Notes under the pieces: generated by a model
Told to the model about the DNA's origin: nothing
What the model saw: only the letters and a program-made list of their open reading frames with translations
Database searches by the model: none
Made by a program: the position numbers and the translations under genes
Source of the DNA: Bactrocera neohumeralis
Lineage: Eukaryota; Arthropoda; Insecta; Diptera; Tephritidae
NCBI RefSeq assembly: GCF_024586455.1
Contig: NC_065920.1
Location: 12,796,144 to 12,860,143, forward strand
Direction: 5' to 3'
Length of the DNA stretch: 64,000 nt
Shown here: positions 46,066-57,545 of the stretch, in pieces
How the letters are laid out: every line of letters begins with the position of its first letter
Position numbering within the stretch: position 1 is the first letter of the stretch

Positions 46066-46730
46066 GTGTCAAAAGAGCGAGGAAAAATATGGCTGTCATT
46101 TGCTGACCCTAACCTGTTATATATGATCTCCTTAGATTACATACTGAAAGAGTATTATACAAATTCACCTAAATTCACCTAGTTGACTTGCATAAAATGT
46201 GGCAACAATTCGCAGAAAAATATTATGCTTGCCATGATAAAATCACATCGATTATTTATAATTGCTTAGTTTCTAATTTAAATATAGTACATTAATCATT
46301 CAATTGGTTACCCAAATTTCGTTCACTATCTTATGATTCATGCGAAGATATTATGAAATCGAATTTTAAGGTTATTCACCTAATTTATAACCTCGCTGTC
46401 GCTTTTGGTGAATGAAAATAATGAAGCGTCATTTATATACAAAAGTAAATATATTAAGAACGATAATTAAAAGCTCTTATCTATGTAAATAAACAAACGA
46501 TATAAACACGTAGCAGGTAGTAAAAGTTATGATTAATTCAGTAAATACTTTTCAAGTTGGTTATCTACCGTATATTAATGCCTCATTACATGTGCAAACA
46601 AAATAATGAAGACATATTATATATGTATTTGAAGACCTTAATGTATTTTATTTTTTATTTACACAGAAATATATGTACATATATAAATGAATTTTCTGTA
46701 ATTTTCACTTTAAATTTTTTTTTAAGTAAT
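46066..46730. other. AT-rich spacer
   Basis: No recognised feature. A single TGTGGCAACAATTCGCAGAAAA stretch near 46199 resembles one unit of the TGGCAAC-core arrays. Confidence 0.35.
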
Positions 46731-46734
46731 TAAT

Positions 46735-47770
46735 TTTCTTAATTAAGTCAATTAACATTTTAGTTTCTTCGACCAAGTTTTTTCTTTTAATTTTTTTTTT
46801 TAATTTTAAGTAATTAATTTTATTAATTGAGTCAATTAACATTTTAATTATTTCGACTAATTGAGTTGTAGAATTTAGTATTATTTTATTTTTTTTTGTT
46901 TTAGTTTCGTTCTTTTTCATTATCTTAAAGTAATTAATATTATTAATTGAGTCATTAACATCTAGAGTATTTTGACTAATTGAGTTGTGTAAACTTAATA
47001 TTATTTTTTGACTTTTTTCGTTTACATTCTTTGACAGTAATTAATTTTTTTTAATTGAGTCAATTAACAGCTTAGTTGCCTATACTAATTGTATAGATTT
47101 GGTTTTTTGCTTTATTTTTTTTTTGTTTTTCATTATTTTAACGTAATTAGCTTTATTAATTGAATCAATTAGCATCTTAATTACTTCGACTAATTGAGTT
47201 GTATAAACTTGATATTATTTAATTTTTCAATTTAGTTTTTTTCCTTTTTTATTACTTAAAAGTAATTAATTTTTATTAATTGAGTCAATTAACAGCTTGG
47301 TGTTTCGGTTAATTGAGTTGTTTGATTTTAACTTTTTTTATTTTATTATTTTTTTTTTTTTAAAGTTATTGATTTCATTAATTGAGTCAATTAACAGCTT
47401 GACTGCTTTCGCTAATTGAGCTGCATGAGCATTGCATACATATATTTGAATTTATTTTAATAATTTTAATTTTTATTTTTTTTTAATAATTAATTTTATT
47501 AATTCAGTCAATTAACATTGTAATTGTTTCGGCTAATTGAGTTGTAAAAAACTATACATATTTCTAGTTGTTATTTGAATTTTGTTTTTTAACTTTTAAA
47601 GTCATGCATTTTATTAATTGAGTCAATTAACAGCTTAATTGCTTCCGCTAATAGAGTTGTGTGAGCATTGTATTTGATTTTAATTTCATATTTTCCTTTT
47701 AATTTTTTTTTAAATAAATGTTTTTACTAATTGAGTCAATTAACCTCTTAATTGCTTCGACTAACGTCGA
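46735..47770. repeat. Satellite-like array, about 111-bp unit, TTAATTGAGTCAATTAA core
   Basis: About ten units. Each has AGTAATTAATTTTATTAATTG, then AGTCAATTAACAGCTTAATT, then a half such as TTTCGACTAATTGAGTTGTA and a T-rich filler. GAGTCAATTAAC cores lie near 46744, 46829, 46949, 47057, 47161, 47281, 47382, 47504, 47619 and 47731, mostly 101-122 bp apart. The core is nearly palindromic and contains the AP-1/CNC-type site TGAGTCA in most units. The array lies about 430 bases upstream of the first CAP gene. Confidence 0.9.
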
Positions 47771-47774
47771 GCAT

Positions 47775-48204
47775 TCTACCATAAATTTTCAAATTTAAAC
47801 ACCATCATTTTATTAGTAGTATGGACTTAACTTTCTTATATGCAGTGAGTCACGATCATAACTCCAACGAGAAGGCTTCGATACTCTCTAAAATATGAAA
47901 ATTAAAGGCCTCAATTAAAATAAATTAAAATAAGTTCGTAACAATTTACCAGTATTGGACTTAAAACCGCTGTTACTAGTTGTTTACACATAATGTTTAT
48001 TTTTTCATATAAATCACTGTTTAAAATATTTCATAATTATCAAGGTCTACCGACTAGTCGGCATTGAAAAGCATGTCACATAAGCTTAGGCTATATTTAT
48101 CCAAAGTTTTTTATCTATCATATCTAAGTGATGACAGTGATTCGTTGATAATAAAACTAAAAAAATATTAACAATTTGTAGTAATCAAACTTGAGCTCCC
48201 AACA
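47775..48204 (+). promoter_or_regulatory. Upstream region of CAP gene 1
   Basis: Short AT-rich interval between the 111-bp array and the ATG of CAP gene 1. It must hold the proximal promoter. No convincing TATA box was recognised (ATAATAAAACTAA near 48150 is a weak candidate). Confidence 0.35.
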
Positions 48205-48910
48205 ATGAACTTCAACGAATTCGAGCGTGATTGTCTGCAAGCGCACAACCAATTTCGCGTCAAGCACGGCAGTCCACCATTAACACTAGATCGAGGGCTT
48301 TGCAATTATGCCAAGGAGTGGGCGGAGGTAAGCAGTGGCTGAATTATGAAAACATGTAAGGTGTTTAATTTTATAAGATATAAAATTTCATAAAGGGATA
48401 GCTGTCAAATCAGCTGTCAAAATTAATTCATTTACAAGCCTGAGAAGAGCTACGCTCGTTTGAAATAAAAGTGTTTTACCTTTGAAAAAATTTTTAATTT
48501 CATTGATCTTCAATTTTTTCTAAGACTTTGGCTCGCCGCAATATTTTACAACATCGTTCAAATAACCGTTATGGCGAAAATATCTACATGTCAGTGGGTC
48601 GTCCAAATTTACGCGGTCGTGATGCAGTGAGCAGTTGGTACGCTGAGGTAGGTGATTATAAATTTGGATCCGGCGCTGCTTTCAGCCTACAAACAGGACA
48701 TTTTACACAAGTGGTATGGAAGGGCAGCAAACGTCTGGGTGTGGGAATGGCGAGAAGGTAAGAGCGCTGTTACTATTACACATAAACACCTAACAATTGT
48801 TTTCTAATTATTTTTATAGCGGTGATCGTATTTATGTTGTCGCCAACTACGACCCACCAGGAAATTATAGCGGCGAATATTCCAATAATGTTTTGCCGGC
48901 ATTAAGCTGA
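48205..48910 (+). CDS. CAP-superfamily protein, GAPR-1 type (CAP gene 1)
   Basis: Exons 48205-48327, 48525-48757 and 48820-48910 join in frame (GAG|GTAAGC, CTAAG|AC, GAAG|GTAAGA, TATAG|C) to give 148 aa. There is no signal peptide, so it is the intracellular GAPR-1/GLIPR2 type rather than the secreted type. GLIPR2 proteins sit on Golgi/endosomal membranes and bind lipids. All four CAP cavity residues are present: His14 in QAHNQF, Glu59 in YGENIY, Glu82 in SSWYAE and His100 in TGHFTQVVW. The second CAP signature is VVANYDPPGN near the end. The length is typical of the family (about 150 aa). The ATG was chosen because it has A at -3 and the domain starts directly after it. The gene lies 9 kb from CAP gene 2, with identical intron positions and phases, indicating common descent by local duplication. 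Its substrate or partner cannot be read from sequence. Confidence 0.93.
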
Positions 48911-49149
48911 AAGTGTTTTTATGTCTTGAAAATATTAAAAATTTTTCAAATACTGTTAAATTATTATACTATGTTTATTATTCGTATATTATTTATTATC
49001 AATATTTTAAAAATTATAATATTCTACGAAAAATTCTTTAACTATGGTATTGTACTCTGGAAAGCTACTTGTCGAAAATATTATTGTACAAAAGACCGTT
49101 TAGAAGCATTTAATTAATGTGGGTACAAAAAGAAGTTCTATGTTTGGGT

Positions 49150-50145
49150 GCTACTCACCAAAGGCGGTGCTCTGGCTCTGTGAGACCGTAGGTAAGCCAA
49201 TACTATAGTATTTTATGGCGTCGTTGTCTGGTGAAGGGCGCAGGAAAAAACTGCACTAGCTAAGTAGCTAGAGCGTGTTCAAAAAGTGCGTGGAGACAAA
49301 GAATAGGTGCCTTACAAGCGAAAGCAAACGTGGTCGAATCGAAATGAGCCGGTTCAAACGGCGGACTTGACAGGCTTGACGGTGATGAGCGTTTTTCTAT
49401 GTGTTTGCTGCGATTGTCTTTAACAAACTGCTCCTCTATGGCCAAACTCTCAACTAGGATCTGTAGCGTCAATAATTGGACCCTGTAAAGGAAGTAATTG
49501 CCAAGAAACGACCAGCTTTAACCAACGAGAGGAATTGTGTTCCATTTATGGCAAAGATTGTATAATAGGACCAAGATCTATTGTCTGGAAACTATTGAGA
49601 ATAGATTTTGTAGAAAAGTTGTTGAATGCTCCAAATAAATGCGATATACTTGTAGTTTTAATCATTTCTTGATTCCCTTATAATAAGCGTTGGGCAGCAA
49701 TCAGCCTTGTGTGGTTAGAAAATCCTGCTAGCCCAGAGTGAAAAGCAAAAGGTCCAGTGAACTGCTGGATCTTAGCAAAGATCACATCAATCATATGCGT
49801 TCTAACTTTACACTGTGCCATTGGCACTCACGCGGTGAGAATAAAGGTTTTAAAGGGCGCAATTTGTCAAAGCTTCAGATAGAAAGATGACGTGAAAACA
49901 TCTAAACACTTTCTCATTCATCGTCCAGCTTTCGCCAGACTAAAGTTGCAACCTCTTGGTTGCCATACTTTCTACGAACTCGGAGAATTGGCTGATGTGT
50001 AGATATCGCTAGGTCAATAAATTTTACTCGCTTTGTAGGTTTACTACGGTCTTTTCCATCCATATTTATGCGTTTTGGGCATCACAACGGGCAAACGCCT
50101 TCTAGCTGTTCAGGTGGGATTATAACCTAACCTAATCTAACCTAG
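49150..50145 (+). mobile_element. Jockey-type non-LTR retrotransposon relic (RT end to C-terminus)
   Basis: Plus-strand frames give LWLCETVGKPIL.Y (about 49163), the end of the Jockey reverse transcriptase thumb. An LLDLSKDHINHMRSNFTLCH stretch follows (about 49765). The C-terminal block is ARLKLQPLGCHTFYELGELA near 49935-49995 followed by a DIARSINFTRFVG-like end. It finishes with TATAACCTAACCTAATCTAA (50121-50145). Frameshifts and stops throughout. Same family as the relics at 11.1 and 15.1 kb. Confidence 0.7.
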
Positions 50146-50149
50146 TCCT

Positions 50150-50580
50150 CTTATAATACTACAGCTACTGCCTTTATATCGGTGAGCTACGAATATTTCG
50201 TTTAAAACTAAGCGATTTAGTAGCAAATTAATTAATAAATTTTGTCGTTGGACACCTGGTCCTAGCATATCCATATCGAAAATATTGATTTTTCTAAAAC
50301 TGTTTCGCAGTTTGTGGCTTGTAAGTTTTAAATTAACAACAGCCCTGCTGAAGATTTCAACATTAAATTGCGCTGTCTATGTTAATGAAGTCATATGAAT
50401 GAATATTTTCATGAATATTTTCATTAAATAATCTATGCGCGTGCATATTATATGAAGGTAGATATGCTTACATACAGGAGTTTCCAATAAGAGTGTTATG
50501 ATTTCTTTAAAAATACACTCACACTGATTGTTAAGGAATGTTTTTTCATCTAATGTGAAGTAGAATCGGTACAATTAAGT
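50150..50580. other. No gene recognised
   Basis: AT-rich spacer between two relics. Confidence 0.35.
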
Positions 50581-50584
50581 TCTG

Positions 50585-51550
50585 AATATAACATCATACA
50601 AATGACCTTCACCGCTTCTTTTGCAGGAACGAATTCGATGAATCCAATTCTCGTGTACTTTTTTCACTAAATTCAGTCGGATGTCAAGAATAGCACGTTC
50701 AAAACTGACTTCTTAAGCTTGAAGAAAGTATGGTTTATTGCTGAAGACCAATGACTTTAAATAATCCCACCAGTTGTAGTTTAATGGTATTAAATTGCAA
50801 CTTCTTTGAGGCCATTCAATGACACAGTGACTTGGAATAATGGAATCTCCAAACTTGTCTAGAAATAATTCGGTTGTTGCAAGTGCTGTGTGGCACGTAG
50901 CCCCATCTTGTTGGCACCAGATGTTGTCAAGTCCAACAACTTCCAGTTGCGGCCATAAAACATTGGTTACGATCGAACTATACCGCTGTTGTTGTTGTAG
51001 TGACAGAATTCTGCCGAGTTGACAGTCCTTGACCGGATAGAAAATCCGGCTCCATTCCGGTTACGTACAGTCGACTGTCGTGGGAACGGAACTATACCTC
51101 TATTGACATTAACAGATTCACCAGCTTCATTTCGAAAGAAATACGGACCGATTATTCCACCAGACCAAGAACCACACCAATATGTCTATTAAGGGTTGTT
51201 TGCGCTGTTCCAATGGCTTCAGTTCGTCATTGAGAACAATTTTATACGGATACAAGCTCAAATCCATTCTCAAAATGCGCCTGGTTGTGGTTTAGGACAG
51301 TCTCAATTATTCAAAATGTTTTGGTATCGAAAAATTGCGGTCTTCAACAGCATTTGCCTGAACGGCAGCAATATTTTCATTACTTCGATGGCTGAGACTA
51401 CATTGAAAAATCATATCATCCCTATTGGAAAACCCGGTATATGAGTAGGTGTACCGAAATCCAATGCGAATTTCGATAAGTCTATCTAGCACATTAGCTG
51501 CGTGCGCCTCTTATCGAACCACTCTCAATTAACGTTCGTGTGGCAATTAA
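50585..51550 (-). mobile_element. Tc1/IS630-like DDE transposase relic with nested insertion
   Basis: Minus-strand frames give ENIAAVQANAVEDRNFS (about 51375), LRMDLSLYPYKIVLNDELKP (about 51260) and NEAGESVNVNRG (about 51115). LDNIWCQQDGATCHTA-like residues follow (second Asp, about 50930), then a VIEWPQRSCNLIPLNY-like segment (about 50830) and VHENWIHRIRSCKR near 50640. Stops and shifts throughout. A short retroposon (50985-51088) interrupts it between the second and preceding block. Confidence 0.7.
50985..51088 (-). mobile_element. 104-bp CAA-tailed short retroposon with 10-bp target duplication
   Basis: The element is flanked by direct repeats GAACTATACC at 50975-50984 and 51089-51098. 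On the minus strand it starts GTTCCCACGACAGTCGACTG, contains ACCGGAATGGAGCCGGATTT, and ends in CTACAACAACAACAGC. Removing it joins the transposase blocks on either side, so it inserted into an already present DDE element. Related sequences lie at 55753-55812 and 62502-62632. No tRNA- or 5S-like promoter boxes were recognised. Confidence 0.75.
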
Positions 51551-51554
51551 AATG

Positions 51555-52790
51555 CAAATGGCTCCCCAAGCACAACACAACTGATGGATGTATACTTAGG
51601 CTGGTGGTGATGCTGATGTTGATGATGATGATGTTGTTGCTTAGAATTTCATGACAAAATGGTTTGTGCTCGTGTTCTTTATTTGTTGTTTTTGTAGCTG
51701 ACACTTATTGGCTGCTGGCAATTTGATATCAACATTAGGTGCACGAATATGTGGCAACAACACATACAAAGTTTTGTGTATGTGAGAATGCTTGTATATT
51801 TATATATGTGTGAATAAGTGGTTGTATTTGTATTTGGGAGCGTGCAGACATTTGTATGTGTCGGCTGATAACAATTTGCAATAAAAATTAGAAGTTCCTA
51901 CGAAAGTGTGTCCGTCAGTGGTAGCATTGTCGTGGCCATCAAATCAGCATTTTCATCAAAAATAGCAATAACATCAACCGTGGTTGCCACCCACAACACT
52001 TTCACCCTTTCGCCTGCCAGGCCAAATGACTGCCGCTTCACACCCCGCTGCCGGCGTGCACTTTTCGACTGGCAATGGCCATGTCGGTGCCCATTTTATG
52101 ACCAAATAAACTATGTTAATAGCAATTTGCGCCCAAGTTAAACCAAACACACTCACACTCACGCACATACACATAAAAGCATACATGTGCATGCTAATAA
52201 ACAAGCGTTCGGTGGCAAGCAGATTAGGCATTTGGCCCGTTGCAGCGCCCCAACGTACCCCTCAAAGCCGCCCAGTGTCTGTAACGCCCGCGCACAGTTC
52301 GTTCGTTCGTTCATCTTTTTCATCGTGCGTTGGTCCATTCAACGAGTTGCCTGCGCCCCGTCCGGTCGTTTGTGCAGCAAATATTTATTGCCATTTTGGG
52401 ATTACTTTCTGGGGTTTAATTGCGCTACCGGAATACCCGACAAACTTACTGCAATACATACAAACATATCAGCAATCAAACACCCATATATACTCCAGAA
52501 TATGTTTGCTTTTGTTGCTGCTACGCTTACTTGCGCTTATTTGCGCCTGCGCCTGCTTCGGCGTTGCCATCGACTTCGGCCCCTGCGTGTTCGCCTGCGG
52601 CTTCGTCGCCGCTGTCAGCTCTGATTGTTTTGCCAAAGTAATTTAAACTTGTGGGCAATAAAAATAGTTGTAAAATTTCCGTTACACAAATACATGTGTA
52701 CGCATGTATACACTGCATAAGCAAATTAACGGCACCACGCAAGAAAAGCACATCAAAATATTTTCCTCTTTGCTGTCGGCGAAATAGAGA
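51555..52790. other. GC-richer single-copy-looking block
   Basis: Holds GATGATGATGATG (51625), CAACAACA and CACTCACACTCACGCACA tracts and no transposon relic. A long open plus-strand frame at 52113-52646 has biased, overlapping frames on both strands and no domain, so I do not call it a gene. Likely intergenic/intronic or regulatory DNA. Confidence 0.4.
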
Positions 52791-52924
52791 ATATGAATAA
52801 TAACTTGGAATTCGAACTTTATGGCACTCAGCTAATGCTAGAGGGGAGCCTCAGAACTCATCGAGATACCCCTAGTGCCTGAATGAACACCAAGTCCTTT
52901 ATATCCATTTATTGTGAAGTACTC

Positions 52925-53835
52925 TAAAGTAAGTTAGGTTATGCTAGATTAGGTGAGGTTACAGTGAGGTGATGCAGTTCAATTTGAGCTGAAGTATTCG
53001 TCAAAAAGCACGTCAAAGCTTTTTCTGAACTTTAAGAGCTACTTCATATCTTATTTTGATACTTCATATTGGTCCTTGAACTGCCAAGCTCCTTGATATC
53101 TAAGACGAGTTCTAGATAATGTTGACAGGTGTCCAGTGTCTCTCTTGTGCCTATTCCCCAGTACTTCCTTGATTTATCGTTGGTACTTATGCCCATGGGA
53201 CTTGCATGTGATGCGAGTAGATTGTGATCTGTCATTAAATCAACAACTGTCCTGCAGTTCTTTCGAGACTGTGTGAGTAACACATATCCATGTTTTTCTG
53301 CGGAGGCTCTTGCTTATGATCTTGGCGATTCTGAATGTCTTTAAAGTATTCCATGTCCCCCTGATCCGTCTGCTATTTCTTCGGAAATTTTGTTGTAAAT
53401 CGCTTTTAATGACTTTCAAGATCCATTCCTTTACTGGTTTGATAATCAAACGGATGGCACTATTGGCCTTTGTGGACTGGAACACAGTATATATGCGTTA
53501 CAACATTCTCCGACGTAATGCGATGTGAGATTATTGCCTTAACTGCCGTCGTGCTATTGACTTATTTATTGACCGTCTTTATGTCGTTTTCTGCGTTACT
53601 ATCTATCTCAACCGCTTTACTGGCCTGGAACATACTGCGGTATTTTGGAAGTTTGAATCGTCGCTTGAAATCCAGCTCCAAGAGATAGGTTCCAACTTTC
53701 ACTCCATTGGCCATTTCTGATCCGTTAGTATAGATGTTGTAATTCCCCCGGATAGTCGAACGGGCTTGCGCCATCCACAATTTTATGTGGATGTTGCTTG
53801 AAACCTTCTCTTCCAAATGAAATTAGGGGTATATG
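52925..53835 (-). mobile_element. Jockey-type non-LTR retrotransposon relic (RNase H to C-terminus)
   Basis: Minus-strand frames give YNIYTNGSEMANGVKVGTYL (first catalytic Asp replaced by Asn in this copy), FKLPKYRSMFQASKA (the E replaced by S in the F-Q-A-E motif) and TDHNLLASHASPMGISTND. The zinc-knuckle region GIGTRETLDTCQHYLELVLD follows. Downstream lies an inverted AACCTAA-type tail (52931-52970). Multiple stops show a dead copy. Confidence 0.75.
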
Positions 53836-54675
53836 CGCTATTTTATCCATCAACTCACTGTTTACTGAGCTAAGCTTCGAAGATTCTTGTGGAGAATTGA
53901 CCTAAAGCCGGTCATTTTGCAGCTGATTTTGCTTTATAGTTTTTCACTGCAATGTCCATGACTGGTGGCCAGAGTAACCTTTCTAAAGCAGGCGTTAAGG
54001 TGGTTCCTAGCGCATCCATTATGTGGATAACAGTAATCTAAAGTAGATCGTGCATGTTTCTATAAAGTCTGAACGGTTACAATCGAAAAACCTCCTTGTA
54101 AAAATCTCCGCTTTTATGTAATCCACAATTTAGCAATGAGTCAAAGTCCGGGCTGTACTACAGAAAATTAAAACCAAAGACTATAACTTTTCAAAGATTG
54201 CGCTCTCCATCATAAGCAGCTTCATACTCGTCGGTTGTTTGAAACCGATACTTAAAACTTCTCAGTTGCTTTTCCTCTAACCGAAGTGGCGATATCTGCG
54301 TAAGACAACTGGAAACCTCTTGGTGGTTTTCTTATTCAAGATGGTTAATCAAATGGTTCGATATGTTGTTACAATTTACTACTTTTAAGAATTTGAGCCC
54401 CTACAACTTCTTTTAAAGGTCGGCATCACAGTAGATTGGTTGGTCATACGCTGAACTCAATACGAGTTTATATATCGAAGAGCTGTTAGTGTGAAAATCG
54501 GTAGTATCCAATTCCACCTCAAAAATCGAAAATCTTTAAGATTTATTTCTATCTTCCGACAGTACCTCAGTACCGGTATCAACCTCGAAGACTTTTCTAT
54601 GAAAATTTATCACAATTCTCACATTTCCATCTTCCTTAGACTACTACTATTATATCAAAATTTCCCCTAGCTAGT
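53836..54675. other. No gene recognised
   Basis: Mixed-complexity sequence upstream (in the minus sense) of the RNase H relic. It may be further decayed ORF2 sequence, but no motif was readable. Confidence 0.35.
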
Positions 54676-54679
54676 ATTC

Positions 54680-55290
54680 CTACAGGGTATGCAGACTTTC
54701 TAACTTTGAAGACTCGCAGCTCGACTGAGCCCATACACGTGCATAAGAAAACTTGCTTAGACCATTTGCAAAGCAAGTCGGAAATGTTTCAGTGACGCAA
54801 CCAAAACACAAAAAAGAACTGAAATCTTTGTATGTTGAGATCCGACATCCTTGTCGCCACAAGCGCTTATGCGCGCACACACGCAGCGACACCACTACCC
54901 GCACACGAGTATGTCCGTTGGTCCGTTGGTCCGTTGTGTACGTGGCGCACACGGGTGGCATGGCCTCGAGTAAATAATATATGCAAATAAGATTGAATTG
55001 GGGTTTTCGAGTGAACTTGGCACTTTGATGGGCATTTTGTCTTTGCACAAATACATTCATACATACATATGTACATATATATAGACGGCTACATGTCTGC
55101 CAGCATATATAATTGTAATTATAGTTTTAATTGAAGTTGGAAGTTCGCAAAAGTTAATGGTTGGGTACACATATAGTATATATATTAATATATATAGAGA
55201 CATGTATAAATATAGTATGTGTGTGAGGACAGTAAAAATGCAATTTAATTGGTTTAATAGCCTGAGAAGATTCTGCATAAAGGAGCTTAA
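54680..55290. other. CA/ACAT-rich single-copy-looking block
   Basis: GCGCGCACACACGCAGCGAC region near 54870, a TTGGTCCGTTGGTCCGTT triplication at about 54917 and ATACATACATATGTACATAT near 55060. No supported gene or mobile element. Confidence 0.4.
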
Positions 55291-55752
55291 AGTTTTTAAT
55301 GCGCTTAAGAGAAATATTTTTAAATTACTTGTTTTACACTAACACCTTCTTAAGGGGAGCTGGGCTGAGCTCTTTTCAACGTATAGTTATTCAGATGTCA
55401 TTTAACAATTTATGACTAGAAAGCAGCTTAGAAGTTCTTGGTTAACCGCCGGTCTGACTGAGATTATCATAAAATCCAGTCGAAGACAACATTAGTTAGG
55501 TTAAGCAAAAAAACAGAAATCTTGTATTTGATATTTCTTTAAGTCAGCACAGCGACTACAAATTTGCTCCAACACTTAATTTCTATTCCCTCCAGCTCGG
55601 TGAGATATCTGAAGCTGGACAATCAAAAAGGATAATGTTCCCAACTCGTCTTCGTTAATACAGCTTCTGCAGCGAGCAATGGTTTGTTAGAGCTCCCACA
55701 AATAGGGATGTATGATTCTTACCAGGGGCCAAGGAGCTGACTAGATATGTCT

Positions 55753-55812
55753 CGTTCCCACAACAGACAAGTCTACGTAACCGGAACGAACCCGGATTTT
55801 TATCAGATTTTT
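55753..55812 (+). mobile_element. Fragment of the CAA-tailed short retroposon
   Basis: CTCGTTCCCACAACAGACAA, then TACGTAACCGGAACGAACCC and GGATTTTTATCAGA match the first half of the 104-bp element at 50985-51088. The 3' half and tail are missing or too diverged. Confidence 0.55.
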
Positions 55813-55819
55813 TCTTATG

Positions 55820-57440
55820 ATCGATCTTAGGTGAAAATGATCTTGGCATAAACCTATGGTAGTCCAGCGCTGATCAAGCTCCCCGAAATCCAGTTATCTA
55901 TTCGTAGAGCACACGACGACAAAGGTGCAACGACACGATCCCATCCTACAGCCAGCGCAGCTATTTCGACTTTCCTTTCCAGATCTGCTGCTGTAGGCAT
56001 GCCATTGATAGCGTGGTTAGACATGCCTTAATAAGCTCTAAACACACGGATAGTGAGCTCGAACCGACTATGGCCGCCCTGCTATCATATGTGAATAATA
56101 ATTTATATGCTGAGGGTTGCACTTCCCAGCAGTATATCTATCGTTACCTTAAACGCAGCAATAGTTAGGAGGTCTGAAGTTGAAACTGATAAAGAGTTTC
56201 TGACGATATATGAGCTCACTATCGCTCTCCTCCAACGACTTCTACCCACCCATAACTTCCTTGTAGGTATTTGAGCAGAGAAAAAACCGCCAGATGGTGT
56301 GGTGTGGTTTCCATGATCTAAAAGATCCGGTATAAAGTCAAATCGTGCGAAGATCAAAGAATGCTTACAGTCTGATAACAACTTTCGCCGCCATATACCT
56401 GCCAGCGATATCTGTGGGCATTAAATGCCATTGTTGGAGGGGACCTTAGTGCATCATACATGCTGATGAGCGCTGTCGGTTGAACGCTCTCTTGCTTACT
56501 TGCAAGATATTTTCTAAGCCCCTGCACCACACAAAGACAAAATATAATGGCTTTGAGTATGGCGTCGTAAAGCCAGAGAACTTTTTGCGGTGAGACACCC
56601 CATCTTATGTCAATTACTCTTCAGGAGCAGTATAAAGCAATGAATGCCTTAAGACAGGAACTTGAAAGTAATTTCGATTTACAAATATATTTGGAATAGA
56701 TAATACCCGATCACACTTGGTTCACTCTAATTGCATATTCAGTCAAATATTTTACGAATTCCCTCAAAGTTTTAATTTTTCATTTACAGGACACCTCTCC
56801 TTATTCCGCAATCCCTCCACTAAAGTATTTATCTTTCGAAATCACACCTCTGTATTTCTCCCCTCAACTACTTCCCTATTTAGGTAGACCAAATAAACAT
56901 CTTCAGCATTTCCTAACAACAAAAGCAAGAATTTTAACACCTTCTCGGCAGCTTCCGCCCCGAGCTAAACATTCCACTTGGCCAAGTGGCCGGGCATTAA
57001 GTGCCAGTAGAAGTGTGCTGAAGTGCTCTTTACCGTTTGGATTTCAGAAATGTGGGCATAAGAGATTCATGAGTAAATTGCCTACACCAACACTGCAGCA
57101 ACAACAAAACCAACAGTACCACATACCAGCGGTGAGCCGCAGCATTAGTGAGGCATCACAGTCGTGAGCGGTGTGCGTAGCAATGAGAAGTTAATTAGCT
57201 AAATTAGCCCAAATTGATTGCCACCAGCCACCAACGAGCGAGTGAGACAACAACAATTTATAGCTGCCCCTGAGATGTTTTGCTTTAAAATTATCTGGAA
57301 TTAACTTGGTAATAGAAGCTCTACTGCTGGCAAGTTTCACCAATGTTATGAAACCCTTGTAATTTTTAGAAATTTTAGTACTTCTAAAGAAAGTACTCAC
57401 TCAAAATGAATTGACAGAGATTTTCATTGTTTTTCAGTTG
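55820..57440. other. No gene recognised; 5' flank of CAP gene 2
   Basis: Moderately complex DNA without readable motifs to about 56750, then a repeat-poor flank with CAACAACAAAACCAACA near 57095. Possible undetected retrotransposon fragments in 55860-56640. Confidence 0.35.
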
Positions 57441-57449
57441 AAATATATT

Positions 57450-57456
57450 TATAAAA
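57450..57456 (+). promoter_or_regulatory. TATA-like box of CAP gene 2
   Basis: TATAAAA about 90 bases upstream of the ATG of CAP gene 2. This spacing would give a leader of roughly 60 bases. Confidence 0.45.
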
Positions 57457-57545
57457 CAAATTTCTGGTGAATACGAGGCGTTCTTTGAGTACACAAGCTG
57501 TGTGCGCCGCAAGACTGGCTTTAATCGGCGCGGTGCGTTGAAGAA

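Noticed and set aside
46735..47770. Possible CRISPR-like array (regular repeats about 111 bp apart)
   Set aside because: Units are diverged along their whole length rather than identical repeats with unique spacers, and the DNA is clearly eukaryotic.
52113..52646. 177-codon plus-strand open frame
   Set aside because: Overlapping frames are open at the same place, the composition is Cys/Leu/Ala-rich and erratic, no domain or conserved motif is visible, and no splice partners were found.
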